Counted from the first letter of the stretch, positions 20,582-32,530 are shown. The stretch: DNA of 64,000 bases from Paraescarpia echinospica (GCA_020002185.1 CM034533.1:52099568-52163567), one strand, 5' to 3'. Program-made: numbers and translations. Notes: generated by a model not told the origin, from the sequence alone.

Positions 20582-21211
20582 ATGTCGCCGCCGGCCGCTC
20601 ACGGAGAGGCGCCGCCAAAGAAGGGCAGCAAGCTGAGGGAGGGGCCAACGGTGGCGTCTGGTGGCAAAACGAAACATGCTTCGGAGGCCAGCGCGAAGGC
20701 GCTTCCGACGGCCGACGTGGCGCCTACTTTCGAGGCCGTGGTGAGTGCGTCCGAGGTATCGTTGAAAGAGTTCGTGCTAGCCTGCGATGGCACGTATAAG
20801 ATTGTTACGCCCGTAACAATCGTTGGCGTGGCTTGGAAAAGTAAATGCACGTACATCGGCTGTGGCGTTTGCAAGCGCAAAGTGAGAGGTCTTGAAAGCG
20901 GTGGCCGGGTGTGCGCTGTACACGGTGTGCAGGCAAAGGCGAAGACGTATTTTTCGGTGCGCGTCTTGGTGGAAGACGAAAAGGACGCCGACACTGAGGC
21001 CGGCATTTGGATCACCCTGTTCGACGAAGCAATTCTTATATTTTACACGATCATCTGTTTCTTCTCGTCCGTTCGTTCAGCTACGATTCGTCGCTGCATC
21101 GGGGTGATTTGGACGTCTCTCAGCTGGATTGAGCTGAGTATTTTCGTTATATTTGATTTGCGTTTAATTATCACGATTCGGGTTCCGCCATTTTGTCATC
21201 TCCTAGTTTGA
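20582..21211 (+). CDS. RPA1-C-like zinc-ribbon OB-fold protein
   Basis: Start ATCATGTCG with A at -3. Residues 1-50 are basic and Ala/Pro-rich. Residues about 60-152 match the layout of the RPA1 C-terminal domain: a strand, KCTYIGCGVCKRKV with Cys94 and Cys97, then CAVH with Cys111 and His114 (the zinc ribbon). OB strands follow (YFSVRVLVED), and GIWITLFDEA, the usual closing motif. Family role: single-stranded DNA binding. After about residue 155 the translation is hydrophobic and looks like non-coding sequence read through, so a splice donor or a shorter product is possible. RPA-like genes are known as cargo of Helitrons, but no Rep/helicase is seen here. Confidence 0.6.
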   Translation: MSPPAAHGEAPPKKGSKLREGPTVASGGKTKHASEASAKALPTADVAPTFEAVVSASEVSLKEFVLACDGTYKIVTPVTIVGVAWKSKCTYIGCGVCKRKVRGLESGGRVCAVHGVQAKAKTYFSVRVLVEDEKDADTEAGIWITLFDEAILIFYTIICFFSSVRSATIRRCIGVIWTSLSWIELSIFVIFDLRLIITIRVPPFCHLLV

Positions 21212-21230
21212 ATTCGTCGTCGGCCCTATC

Positions 21231-21830
21231 ATGTCGTCGGCGTGTTCCCCGATTTCTGTTCTGTGTATCGGTCATAGTCATGTTTCATGGCTGCGTACGT
21301 TCGTAGAATCGGCAGATCTGTTTGCCGGATTCGAAGTTCAGGGCCGCCCGTGCGATGTCCAGTTTCTAGGTCATCGTGGGGCGACCCTGGAAACGTTCCT
21401 GGCGCCGGCCATGATGGCGCGGATAGTTTCATGTCGGGCGGATGTCATCGTGATCCACTTGGGTGGTAATGATCTCGATGGGAGATCTTACCCGAACCCA
21501 ATCATGGTTGCGATTGACATCCAACGTCTCGCTGTGAGATTGCTCGGTACGGGCGTACGCCGCGTTGTGTGTCAGGTTTGTCGTCGGCAAAGATGGCGGA
21601 ACTCGAGTTACGCGGTAGGAGCGGAGCGGGTTGTCCAGATCAATCAGTACCTTCATGCGTTTTGTTCCAACACTGACGGAATTTCTTTCTGGCGGCATAA
21701 ACGCCTGTGGAACAGTATTCGGCCTGTTTTCCGCAGGGACGGAGTCCATTTCTCAGACATTGGGAATTATAGGTTTTACCGTAGTATGCGGGGTGCCATT
21801 ATTCACGCAGTGGGAGCAATATTTGGTTAA
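21231..21830 (+). CDS. SGNH hydrolase, mobile-element type
   Basis: Intact 199-codon frame with start ATCATGTCG, A at -3. Catalytic blocks: GHSHV (nucleophile Ser), GHRGAT (block II Gly), HLGGND (block III Asn), DGVHFSDIGNY (Asp-His). Such proteins accompany some Ngaro retroelements as an extra ORF, and this one lies just upstream of the Ngaro-like array. It could instead belong to the GC-rich cassette. Unlike the RT and recombinase next door it has no lesion. Substrate unknown. Confidence 0.75.
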   Translation: MSSACSPISVLCIGHSHVSWLRTFVESADLFAGFEVQGRPCDVQFLGHRGATLETFLAPAMMARIVSCRADVIVIHLGGNDLDGRSYPNPIMVAIDIQRLAVRLLGTGVRRVVCQVCRRQRWRNSSYAVGAERVVQINQYLHAFCSNTDGISFWRHKRLWNSIRPVFRRDGVHFSDIGNYRFYRSMRGAIIHAVGAIFG

Positions 21831-22015
21831 TTTCACGGGGCGCGTCATCGAGTAAAAATGTTAATGTCCAACATCGAGGATGGCGTGGTGCATTGTCATG
21901 GCATTCGGATTCACATTTTCGGTTGAGTTTTTACGCAATGAGTACTTGTAGATCTGGTATAACCGCGGGGATAAATTCTGTTGTTTTTTAGCGATAATAT
22001 GTCAACATTGAATGC

Positions 22016-23050
22016 TTACAGGCATTACATGGCAGGACTTTTGTTAGCTGTTCAACTTTATGCTATACAGTTGTCGTGTTTATACACGTTTTTGTGGAAG
22101 GGCCACAGGCAACTATTCTAAATTGTGTGTAGACTCTGACTGACATATCCTGGAAGGATATCTGTTTGTTAGGCCGGTAAACTTTATGCTATACAGTTGT
22201 CGTATTTATATACGTTTTGGTGGGAGGGCCACCGGCAACTATTCTAAATTGTGTGTAGACTTACATACCAAGAGTGGATGAATTTTTGTTAGTTATGACG
22301 GGCACGAGCAACTATTCTACATTGTGTTTAGACTTTTACGGAGGGAGGGCCACAGGCAACTATTCTAAATTTGTGTGTTGACTCTTACAGGCATGACATG
22401 GCAGGGATTTTGTTAGCCGGTCAACTTTATGCTATACAGTTGTCGTGTTTAGGCACGTTTTTGTGGAAGGGCCACAGGCAACTATTCTAAATTGTGTGTA
22501 GACTGACTGACATATCCTGGAAGGATATCTGTTTGTTAGGCCGGTAAACTTTATGCTATACAGTTGTCGTATTTATATACGTTTTGGTGGGAGGGCCACC
22601 GGCAACTATTCTAAATTGTGTGTAGACTGACTGACATATCCTGGAAGGATATCTGTTTGTTAGGCCGGTAAACTTTATGCTATACAGTTGTCGTATTTAT
22701 ATACGTTTTGGTGGGAGGGCCACCGGCAACTATTCTAAATTGTGTGTAGACTTACATACCAAGAGTGGATGGATTTTTGTTAGTTATGACGGCCACGAGC
22801 AACTATTCTACATTGTGTTTAGACTTTTATGAGATGAGACATGACAGTTTTGTTGGTTATGCCAGTAGACTTTATGCTATACAGTTGTCGTGTTTATGCA
22901 CGTTTTTGGTGGGAAGGCCACAGGCAACTATTCTAACTTCTATGTAGACTCTTACAGACAAGACATGGACGAGGTTTTGTCAGTTATGCTGGTAAATTTT
23001 ATGCTAGACAGTTGTCATGTTTATACATGTGGGAGGGCCACAGGCGATTA
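22016..23050 (+). repeat. unit 1: ~125-bp hairpin repeats
   Basis: Repeated unit containing GTCGTATTTATATACG, GGGCCACCGGCAACTATTC and ATATCCTGGAAGGATAT, full (about 120-125 bp) or shortened. Each has a small hairpin whose arms vary together: 22075-22088 CGTGT/ACACG, 22201-22214 CGTAT/ATACG, 23026-23039 CATGT/ACATG. This is the leader side of the element, possibly its promoter or terminal repeat. Confidence 0.8.
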
Positions 23051-23313
23051 TTATATTGTGTATGAACCATTGTGTCATAATGTTTTCAACAAGTATACCC
23101 ATCTACTTATGCAGTGTATGTATACTGGCAGTTTGCCTGACAATTTACATTGGTTGGTGGCACAAGTAACTTGGTGGTATATTGAAAATGCTCCGGTTTG
23201 GGGTGGATAGCGTTGTTGCGGACAGTGTTGTCTACATTAATCAGATTCACTATATCTAACGTTTCTTGTTCTATCTACTGTGAGATTGTCTGCGGTGTTA
23301 TTTGATTTGTAGA

Positions 23314-24350
23314 ATGCCTCGAGCTACACGTGGACGTGGTCGACCGGCGCGTCGGGCATCGCTGACTCGGCAGACACGTTCGCGAACGGCTGCCACAGCT
23401 GTCCCGTTGGCCGCCACCGCCTGTTTCGGGGGGCATGCCGCCACCGCCCGCCTTGCTCGCCTACCCGCCACCACTCGTCGCATTGGGCACGCCTCCATTG
23501 CAGTGTTCGGTCCATGAGAACTTCGAGGACGCTGCCGATCTGCAGGCAGTGGTAAATGGCACACTCGGGCCAGTCGGACCACAATCTGCGTGGGAGCGGG
23601 ACATGGAGCGGCGGATGGCGGCATCGGAAAAGATGCTTCATGAGATACACTCGATGGTGCAGGCTTTGCGTCCGGCCCCAACAGTGCTGCGCCCAGATCC
23701 GGCATTGACGTCTGAGTCAGCCGCCTTTGGCAGCGCCGCCCAGCTGGCAGCCGCTTCCGGCCACGGTCCTATCCCAGAAGTGACACGTCCCTTGGCCGCG
23801 AACGAAACTGTGCCACCCCTGTCGGCTTGCCAGGGCAACGCAAGGGCGACCCCATGGCCAAACACTAACACCGTACCAGGTACAGAGTTAATCGAGTTGT
23901 TGCTGAGGAAGGGGGTGACTGGCAGACCTATGATGAAGCATTTAGGTCCCTGCGTTATCTCAGGGGGTGGTCCTGGGACTCCATCAACTGGGAGTTATGG
24001 TTGAAAGCGTCCCAGACAGTTAGACGCCAGGCAAGTTTTCCCTTTCCAAGCAAGGGTAGGGCCCAGTCCACATATGTCGGTCCCTGCTTTGTCTACAATC
24101 GGGGGGAGTGGTGTGACAAAGCCTCTTGCTACTTTGCACACAAGTGCCAGTCGTGTGGCGGCAGTGGCCATCCCGCTGTGCGGTGCTTTCAAACCATGGG
24201 GAAACGCCCACAGTCCAGTAGCCCACCGGTTACAAGCCCACCAGCTCGACCAAACCCCTCAGTTAGACCAGGCCCCCCAGGTAGACCAGGGCCCTCAAGT
24301 AACACACTTTTCCCAGGTAGACAACCAGCTGCCAGTGGTTCACCCCCTGG
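23314..24350 (+). pseudogene. unit 1 Gag relic
   Basis: ATG at 23314 opens a basic N-terminus (MPRATRGRGRPARR). The frame shifts at a G6 run (23428-23433), continues Pro/Ala-rich, and shifts again by -1 at a G5 run near 23911-23915. There it becomes a Trp/Tyr-rich helix segment (DWQTYDEAFRSLRYLRGW) typical of DIRS/Ngaro Gag. Then C-x8-C-x4-C-x3-H (from 24085) and a canonical zinc knuckle C-x2-C-x4-H-x4-C (24145-24186), and a Pro-rich linker. Role: nucleocapsid-like protein. Confidence 0.7.
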
Positions 24351-25629
24351 GTCAGGAGGTAAGTTGCCCTCCCCGGTTTCTCCTGCAGTTTTGCATGAAA
24401 GGTTGACTGGTTATGACAGCGACCTACGCAAGTATCTTGTACATGGGTTTTCACATGGTTTTAAAATAGGTTGTTTTGACTTGCCAACCCAGTTTGATGT
24501 CAATGTATGCAGTTTAAAATCTGCTGATGAATATTCACAAGTTATAGATAAGGAGATAGCGAAAGAGCTGTCATTAGGCAGGGTGCTGGGGCCTTATGAC
24601 GTTCCTCCATCCTGTCATAACTACAGAATCTCCCCACTAGGTGTTGTCCATAAGAACCCAGGTGAATTTACAATGATTCACCATTTGTCACACCCAGAAG
24701 GTTCATCTGTTAATGTTTACATTCCACAGGATATATCATCTGTCACTTATGCCACAATTCAGGATGCCATTGATGTTATTACGGATTCGCCAAAACCTGT
24801 GTACGTGGCTAAAGTAGATGTCGAATCGGCTTTCCGTATCATACCAGTCTCGCCAGCAGATAGGCCAATGTTGGGTTTTAGGTGGAGGGGGCAGTATTTT
24901 ATGGATGCTGTTTTGCCTATGGGCTGCTCTAGTTCATGTGCCATTTCTTGAATGTTTCAGTACGGCTCTAGAGTGGGTGGCAAAGGTCAAACTGGGTGTG
25001 ACAGCAATGATTCACGTGATCGATGATTTCATAATTGTGTCTGATTCAGCAGATAAGTGTAATCAGGATCTGATGGCATTTGTTAACCTTTGCAAGGAAA
25101 TTGGGGTACTGCTAGCACCTGATGAAACAGTTGGCCCGTCCACCTCGATCCCTTTTCTAGGAATTATTCTAGATATTGTCAATCAAGAGGCTAGGCTTCC
25201 AGAGGATAAGTTGGATAAAGCCAGGGCATTACTAGTGACTTTTTCTTGACAGACAGAACATGACACTGAAGGAGTTACAACAGCTACTCGGGTTTTGGGG
25301 ATTCACATGTTCTGTAATCAAACCTGGCAGACCATTTTTACGCCGTTTAATCGATTTGAGAATCGGCGTATGTAAGCCACATTATCATATCCGCTTGACG
25401 AGGCAGGCAAAACTTGATCTACAAGTGTGGCTAGAATTTTTGCAACATTTCAATGGCAAATCTTTCCTCTTGGATGATGACTTCATAACAGGTGACTATC
25501 TTCAGCTGTACACTGATGCTGCGGGAGGAGTAGGTTATGGGGCTTTGTGTGGAGTAGAATGGTTTTGGGGCCTGTGGCCAGAGGCGTGGCGTTCACTCAA
25601 TGCCGCTGTTTTAGAATTATATCCAATCG
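24351..25629 (+). pseudogene. unit 1 RT and RNase H relic
   Basis: RT motifs as in the 5.0 kb element (RISPLGVVHK, IHHLSHPEG, DVESAFRIIPVSP, PMGCSSSCAI, VIDDF). One extra base near 24942-24950 (after SSCAI) and one extra T near 25244 break the frame. RNase H keeps YTDAAGG and ELYPI and is cut off at about 25627 by a deletion that fuses it to the middle of the recombinase. Relative to 6221-7021 of the older element, about 800 bp are gone, including two RNase H catalytic Asp. Confidence 0.82.
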
Positions 25630-26012
25630 CAGTTGGGTGACGTGTTAATGTCAGGAGATCTAATATCAATTTCCTTCCGTTGTTTCAAACATAGCACGCG
25701 GCAGGGTCCGCAGTCCCTCCAGGTGAGAGGTGAGTGCATCCCTGGTTCACCCATATACCTTGCTTCCTTTATGAGAGAGTTTCAGTCAGGTAGAGGTCAG
25801 ATACAATCATCTTTAATTGCCTATGCGGATGGCTCTCCAATGCTACGCAGTGAATTTGATGTGTCTTTAAAGCGATTGCTGGGTTTCTGTGGATATCAGA
25901 CTAGTGGCTTTAAGGGCCACAGCTTCCGCATTGGGGCAGTTACCGCGGCAGCATTGCGGGGTGAATCTGACGCGCAGATAAGAGCGGCAGGAAGTACATC
26001 AGAATAGCTTAA
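25630..26012 (+). pseudogene. unit 1 tyrosine recombinase relic
   Basis: It begins mid-domain (QLGDVLMSGDL), one frame away from RNase H, without the N-terminal half and without the first catalytic Arg. HSFR is kept. A 25-bp deletion between GCAGG/AGG repeats at 25990 removes the RW segment and shifts the frame. The Tyr codon (25995-25997, context KYIRIA) survives out of frame. Confidence 0.82.
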
Positions 26013-26048
26013 AAGGATAAAATGGTTTCGGTTAGGCCTGGTTTGTTT

Positions 26049-26097
26049 ATGTGGGGGGGTCACATGTTCGGTGACCTGTGGCGAAATACCCCCACAT
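26049..26097 (+). promoter_or_regulatory. unit 1 nested hairpin after the recombinase
   Basis: Outer arms ATGTGGGGG and CCCCCACAT (26089-26097), inner arms GGTCAC (26058-26063) and GTGACC (26071-26076). Same design as 7461-7513, with a T-A pair where the older element has G-C. Confidence 0.65.
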
Positions 26098-26673
26098 TTG
26101 GTATTAGTATAATTTTAGATTTAGTGCTTTTGGCAGCAGATAGCGTGGTATTCAGAAAGGCACTTTTTAGTTAATCATGTTGGCTTAGTTAATCATGTTG
26201 GCTTTTAAATGTTGGCTTTAAAATTAACTCTACACATAACAAGCTCTGCTGTGATTACATGTCATTCCTTTCAATTGTTCTAGGAATACCGCTACTGCTT
26301 TATATGTTGAAATGTGGGCTCTAACAGCCTGATGTTCAGGAGACTAGTATGGGCTCAGTCACAGGCCTGGCATTGGGTTGTAGAGTCCACATTTCTTTTA
26401 TTTAAATATTACAGTGTGCCAAAAAGGCTTATACACTGGTTACCCATAATAAACAAACGTCATCCATTTGGCCTTTTTCATATCTATATTTGTCTCCGTG
26501 TTGTTGCTTGCATAAATGATGGTGTGCACATCTGGCACAGCCGATTTGCATACTGGACTTTGTGCAAGACAACAGCACACGGAGGCCTCCCATTAGAGGG
26601 GGCTAATTTATGCAAGGACGTGTTAATTACTCCCGTGGGGAGAATCAAATCAATCAATCAGCGCGCACTGGCG
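26098..26673 (+). repeat. unit 1 tail
   Basis: It starts with a segment (TTTGGTATTAGTATAATTTT) that recurs at 30851, 35583, 36463 and 36618. It contains a ~150-codon frame without ATG (26314-26673) that has no recognised domain. It ends at the unit junction. Confidence 0.6.
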
Positions 26674-27800
26674 TTAGTTATGACGGCCACGAGCAACTAT
26701 TCTACATTGTGTTTAGACTTTGACGGAGGGAGGGCCACAGGCAACTATTCTAAATTTGTGTGTTGACTCTTACAGGCATGACATGGCAGGGATTTTGTTA
26801 GCCGGTCAACTTTATGCAATACAGTTGTCGTGTTTAGGCACGTTTTTGTGGAAGGGCCACAGGCAACTATTCTAAATTGTGTGTAGACTCTGACTGACAT
26901 ATCCTGGAAGGATATCTGTTTGTTAGGCCGGTAAACTTTATGCTATACAGTTGTCGTATTTATATACGTTTTGGTGGGAGGGCCACCGGCAACTATTCTA
27001 AATTGTGTGTAGACTTACATACCAAGAGTGGATGGATTTTTGTTAGTTATGACGGGCACGAGCAACTATTCTACATTGTGTTTAGACTTTTACGGAGGGA
27101 GGGCCACAGGCAACTATTCTAAATTTGTGTGTTGACTCTTACAGGCATGACATGGCAGGGATTTTGTTAGCCGGTCAACTTTATGCTATACAGTTGTCGT
27201 GTTTAGGCACGTTTTTGTGGAAGGGCCACAGGCAACTATTCTAAATTGTGTGTAGACTGACTGACATATCCTGGAAGGATATCTGTTTGTTAGGCCGGTA
27301 AACTTTATGCTATACAGTTGTCGTATTTATATACGTTTTGGTGGGAGGGCCACCGGCAACTATTCTAAATTGTGTGTAGACTGACTGACATATCCTGGAA
27401 GGATATCTGTTTGTTAGGCCGGTAAACTTTATGCTATACAGTTGTCGTATTTATATACGTTTTGGTGGGAGGGCCACCGGCAACTATTCTAAATTGTGTG
27501 TAGACTTACATACCAAGAGTGGATGGATTTTTGTTAGTTATGACGGCCACGAGCAACTATTCTACATTGTGTTTAGACTTTTATGAGATGAGACATGACA
27601 GTTTTGTTGGTTATGCCAGTAGACTTTATGCTATACAGTTGTCGTGTTTATGCACGTTTTTGGTGGGAAGGCCACAGGCAACTATTCTAACTTCTATGTA
27701 GACTCTTACAGACAAGACATGGACGAGGTTTTGTCAGTTATGCTGGTAAATTTTATGCTAGACAGTTGTCATGTTTATACATGTGGGAGGGCCACAGGCG
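26674..27800 (+). repeat. unit 2: hairpin repeats
   Basis: Same ~125-bp family as unit 1, with about one more partial copy at the left. Confidence 0.8.
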
Positions 27801-28067
27801 ATTATTATATTGTGTATGAACCATTGTGTCATAATGTTTTCAACAAGTATACCCATCTACTTATGCAGTGTATGTATACTGGCAGTTTGCCTGACAATTT
27901 ACATTGGTTGGTGGCACAAGTAACTTGGTGGTATATTGAAAATGCTCCGGTTTGGGGTGGATAGCGTTGTTGCGGACAGTGTTGTCTACATTAATCAGAT
28001 TCACTATATCTAACGTTTCTTGTTCTATCTACTGTGAGATTGTCTGCGGTGTTATTTGATTTGTAGA

Positions 28068-29104
28068 ATGCCTCGAGCTACACGTGGACGTGGTCGACCG
28101 GCGCGTCGGGCATCGCTGACTCGGCAGACACGTTCGCGAACGGCTGCCACAGCTGTCCCGTTGGCCGCCACCGCCTGTTTCGGGGGGCATGCCGCCACCG
28201 CCCGTCTTGCTCGCCTACCCGCCACCACTCGTCGCATTGGGCACGCCTCCATTGCAGTGTTCGGTCCATGAGAACTTCGAGGACGCTGCCGATCTGCAGG
28301 CAGTGGTAAATGGCACACTCGGGCCAGTCGGACCACAATCTGCGTGGGAGCGGGACATGGAGCGGCGGATGGCGGCATCGGAAAAGATGCTTCATGAGAT
28401 ACACTCGATGGTGCAGGCTTTGCGTCCGGCCCCAACAGTGCTGCGCCCAGATCCGGCATTGACGTCTGAGTCAGCCGCCTTTGGCAGCACCGCCCAGCTG
28501 GCAGCCGCTTCCGGCCACGGTCCTATCCCAAAAGTGACACGTCCCTTGGCCGCGAACGAAACTGTGCCACCCCTGTCGGCTTGCCAGGGCAACGCAAGGG
28601 CGACCCCATGGCCAAACACTAACACCGTACCAGGTACAGAGTTAATCGAGTTGTTGCTGAGGAAGGGGGTGACTGGCAGACCTATGATGAAGCATTTAGG
28701 TCCCTGCGTTATCTCAGGGGGAGGTCCTGGGACTCCATCAACTGGGAGTTATGGTTGAAAGCGTCCCAGACAGTTAGACGCCAGGCAAGTTTTCCCTTTC
28801 CAAGCAAGGGTAGGGCCCAGTCCACATATGTCGGTCCCTGCTTTGTCTACAATCGGGGGGAGTGGTGTGACACAGCCTCTTGCTACTTTGCACACAAGTG
28901 CCAGTCGTGTGGCGGCAGTGGCCATCCCGCTGTGCGGTGCTTTCAAACCATGGGGAAACGCCCACAGTCCAGTAGCCCACCGGTTACAAGCCCACCAGCT
29001 CGACCAAACCCCTCAGTTAGACCAGGCCCCCCAGGTAGACCAGGGCCCTCAAGTAACACACTTTTCCCAGGTAGACAACCAGCTGCCAGTGGTTCACCCC
29101 CTGA
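28068..29104 (+). pseudogene. unit 2 Gag relic
   Basis: Same two G-run frameshifts as unit 1. Private changes include DKAS to DTAS inside the first finger. Confidence 0.7.
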
Positions 29105-30383
29105 GTCAGGAGGTAAGTTGCCCTCCCCGGTTTCTCCTGCAGTTTTGCATGAAAGGTTGACTGGTTATGACAGCGACCTACGCAAGTATCTTGTACATGG
29201 GTTTTCACATGGTTTTAAAATAGGTTGTTTTGACTTGCCAACCCAGTTTGATGTCAATGTATGCAGTTTAAAATCTGCTGATGAATATTCACAAGTTATA
29301 GATAAGGAGATAGCGAAAGAGCTGTCATTAGGCAGGGTGCTGGGGCCTTATGACGTTCCTCCATCCTGTCATAACTACAGAATCTCCCCACTAGGTGTTG
29401 TCCATAAGAACCCAGGTGAATTTACAATGATTCACCATTTGTCACACCCAGAAGGTTCATCTGTTAATGTTTACATTCCACAGGATATATCATCTGTCAC
29501 TTATGCCACAATTCAGGATGCCATTGATGTTATTACGGATTCGCCAAAACCTGTGTACGTGGCTAAAGTAGATGTCGAATCGGCTTTCCGTATCATACCA
29601 GTCTCGCCAGCAGATAGGCCAATGTTGGGTTTTAGGTGGAGGGGGCAGTATTTTATGGATGCTGTTTTGCCTATGGGCTGCTCTAGTTCATGTGCCATTT
29701 CTTGAATGTTTCAGTACGGCTCTAGAGTGGGTGGCAAAGGTCAAACTGGGTGTGACAGCAATGATTCACGTGATCGATGATTTCATAATTGTGTCTGATT
29801 CAGCAGATAAGTGTAATCAGGATCTGATGGCATTTGTTAACCTTTGCAAGGAAATTGGGGTACTGCTAGCACCTGATGAAACAGTTGGCCCGTCCACCTC
29901 GATCCCTTTTCTAGGAATTATTCTAGATATTGTCAATCAAGAGGCTAGGCTTCCAGAGGATAAGTTGGATAAAGCCAGGGCATTACTAGTGACTTTTTCT
30001 TGACAGACAGAACATGACACTGAAGGAGTTACAACAGCTACTCGGGTTTTGGGGATTCACATGTTCTGTAATCAAACCTGGCAGACCATTTTTACGCCGT
30101 TTAATCGATTTGAGAATCGGCGTATGTAAGCCACATTATCATATCCGCTTGACGAGGCAGGCAAAACTTGATCTACAAGTGTGGCTAGAATTTTTGCAAC
30201 ATTTCAATGGCAAATCTTTCCTCTTGGATGATGACTTCATAACAGGTGACTATCTTCAGCTGTACACTGATGCTGCGGGAGGAGTAGGTTATGGGGCTTT
30301 GTGTGGAGTAGAATGGTTTTGGGGCCTGTGGCCAGAGGCGTGGCGTTCACTCAATGCCGCTGTTTTAGAATTATATCCAATCG
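29105..30383 (+). pseudogene. unit 2 RT and RNase H relic
   Basis: Same two single-base insertions and the same RNase H/recombinase fusion point as unit 1. Confidence 0.82.
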
Positions 30384-30766
30384 CAGTTGGGTGACGTGTT
30401 AATGTCAGGAGATCTAATATCAATTTCCTTCCGTTGTTTCAAACATAGCACGCGGCAGGGTCCGCAGTCCCTCCAGGTGAGAGGTGAGTGCATCCCTGGT
30501 TCACCCATATACCTTGCTTCCTTTATGAGAGAGTTTCAGTCAGGTAGAGGTCAGATACAATCATCTTTAATTGCCTATGCGGATGGCTCTCCAATGCTAC
30601 GCAGTGAATTTGATGTGTCTTTAAAGCGATTGCTGGGTTTCTGTGGATATCAGACTAGTGGCTTTAAGGGCCACAGCTTCCGCATTGGGGCAGTTACCGC
30701 GGCAGCATTGCGGGGTGAATCTGACGCGCAGATAAGAGCGGCAGGAAGTACATCAGAATAGCTTAA
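30384..30766 (+). pseudogene. unit 2 tyrosine recombinase relic
   Basis: Same missing N-terminal half and same 25-bp deletion as unit 1. Confidence 0.82.
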
Positions 30767-30802
30767 AAGGATAAAATGGTTTCGGTTAGGCCTGGTTTGT
30801 TT

Positions 30803-30851
30803 ATGTGGGGGGGTCACATGTTCGGTGACCTGTGGCGAAATACCCCCACAT
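30803..30851 (+). promoter_or_regulatory. unit 2 nested hairpin
   Basis: Identical to the unit 1 hairpin. Confidence 0.6.
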
Positions 30852-31410
30852 TTGGTATTAGTATAATTTTAGATTTAGTGCTTTTGGCAGCAGATAGCGT
30901 GGTATTCAGAAAGGCACTTTTTAGTTAATCATGTTGGCTTAGTTAATCATGTTGGCTTTATTAACTCTACACATAACAAGCTCTGCTGTGATTACATGTC
31001 ATTCCTTTCAATTGTTCTAGGAATACCGCTACTGCTTTATATGTTGAAATGTGGGCTCTAACAGCCTGATGTTCAGGAGACTAGTATGGGCTCAGTCACA
31101 GGCCTGGCATTGGGTTGTAGAGTCCACATTTCTTTTATTTAAATATTACAGTGTGCCAAAAAGGCTTATACACTGGTTACCCATAATAAACAAACGTCAT
31201 CCATTTGGCCTTTTTCATATCTATATTTGTCTCCGTGTTGTTGCTTGCATAAATGATGGTGTGCACATCTGGCACAGCCGATTTGCATACTGGACTTTGT
31301 GCAAGACAACAGCACACGGAGGCCTCCCATTAGAGGGGGCTAATTTATGCAAGGACGTGTTAATTACTCCCGTGGGGAGAATCAAATCAATCAATCAGCG
31401 CGCACTGGCG
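30852..31410 (+). repeat. unit 2 tail
   Basis: As unit 1, but about 17 bp shorter near 30957 where a small TTGGCTTT repeat has contracted. Confidence 0.6.
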
Positions 31411-32530
31411 TTAGTTATGACGGCCACGAGCAACTATTCTACATTGTGTTTAGACTTTGACGGAGGGAGGGCCACAGGCAACTATTCTAAATTTGTGTGT
31501 TGACTCTTACAGGCATGACATGGCAGGGATTTTGTTAGCCGGTCAACTTTATGCTATACAGTTGTCGTGTTTAGGCACGTTTTTGTGGAAGGGCCACAGG
31601 CAACTATTCTAAATTGTGTGTAGACTCTGACTGACATATCCTGGAAGGATATCTGTTTGTTAGGCCGGTAAACTTTATGCTATACAGTTGTCGTATTTAT
31701 ATACGTTTTGGTGGGAGGGCCACCGGCAACTATTCTAAATTGTGTGTAGACTTACATACCAAGAGTGGATGGATTTTTGTTAGTTATGACGGGCACGAGC
31801 AACTACTCTACATTGTGTTTAGACTTTTACGGAGGGAGGGCCACAGGCAACTATTCTAAATTTGTGTGTTGACTCTTACAGGCATGACATGGCAGGGATT
31901 TTGTTAGCCGGTCAACTTTATGCTATACAGTTGTCGTGTTTAGGCACGTTTTTGTGGAAGGGCCACAGGCAACTATTCTAAATTGTGTGTAGACTGACAG
32001 ACATATCCTGGAAGGATATCTGTTTGTTAGGCCGGTAAACTTTATGCTATACAGTTGTCGTATTTATATACGTTTTGGTGGGAGGGCCACCGGCAACTAT
32101 TCTAAATTGTGTGTAGACTGACTGACATATCCTGGAAGGATATCTGTTTGTTAGGCCGGTAAACTTTATGCTATACAGTTGTCGTATTTATATACGTTTT
32201 GGTGGGAGGGCCACCGGCAACTATTCTAAATTGTGTGTAGACTTACATACCAAGAGTGGATGGATTTTTGTTAGTTATGACGGCCACGAGCAACTATTCT
32301 ACATTGTGTTTAGACTTTTATGAGATGAGACATGACAGTTTTGTTGGTTATGCCAGTAGACTTTATGCTATACAGTTGTCGTGTTTATGCACGTTTTTGG
32401 TGGGAAGGCCACAGGCAACTATTCTAACTTCTATGTAGACTCTTACAGACAAGACATGGACGAGGTTTTGTCAGTTATGCTGGTAAATTTTATGCTAGAC
32501 AGTTGTCATGTTTATACATGTGGGAGGGCC
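31411..32530 (+). repeat. unit 3: hairpin repeats
   Basis: Same family, nearly identical to the unit 2 tract. Confidence 0.8.

Noticed and set aside
22016..23050. CRISPR array or hammerhead ribozyme repeats
   Set aside because: The repeats are direct and contiguous without unique spacers, and I found no hammerhead core (CTGANGA plus GAAA) in the unit.
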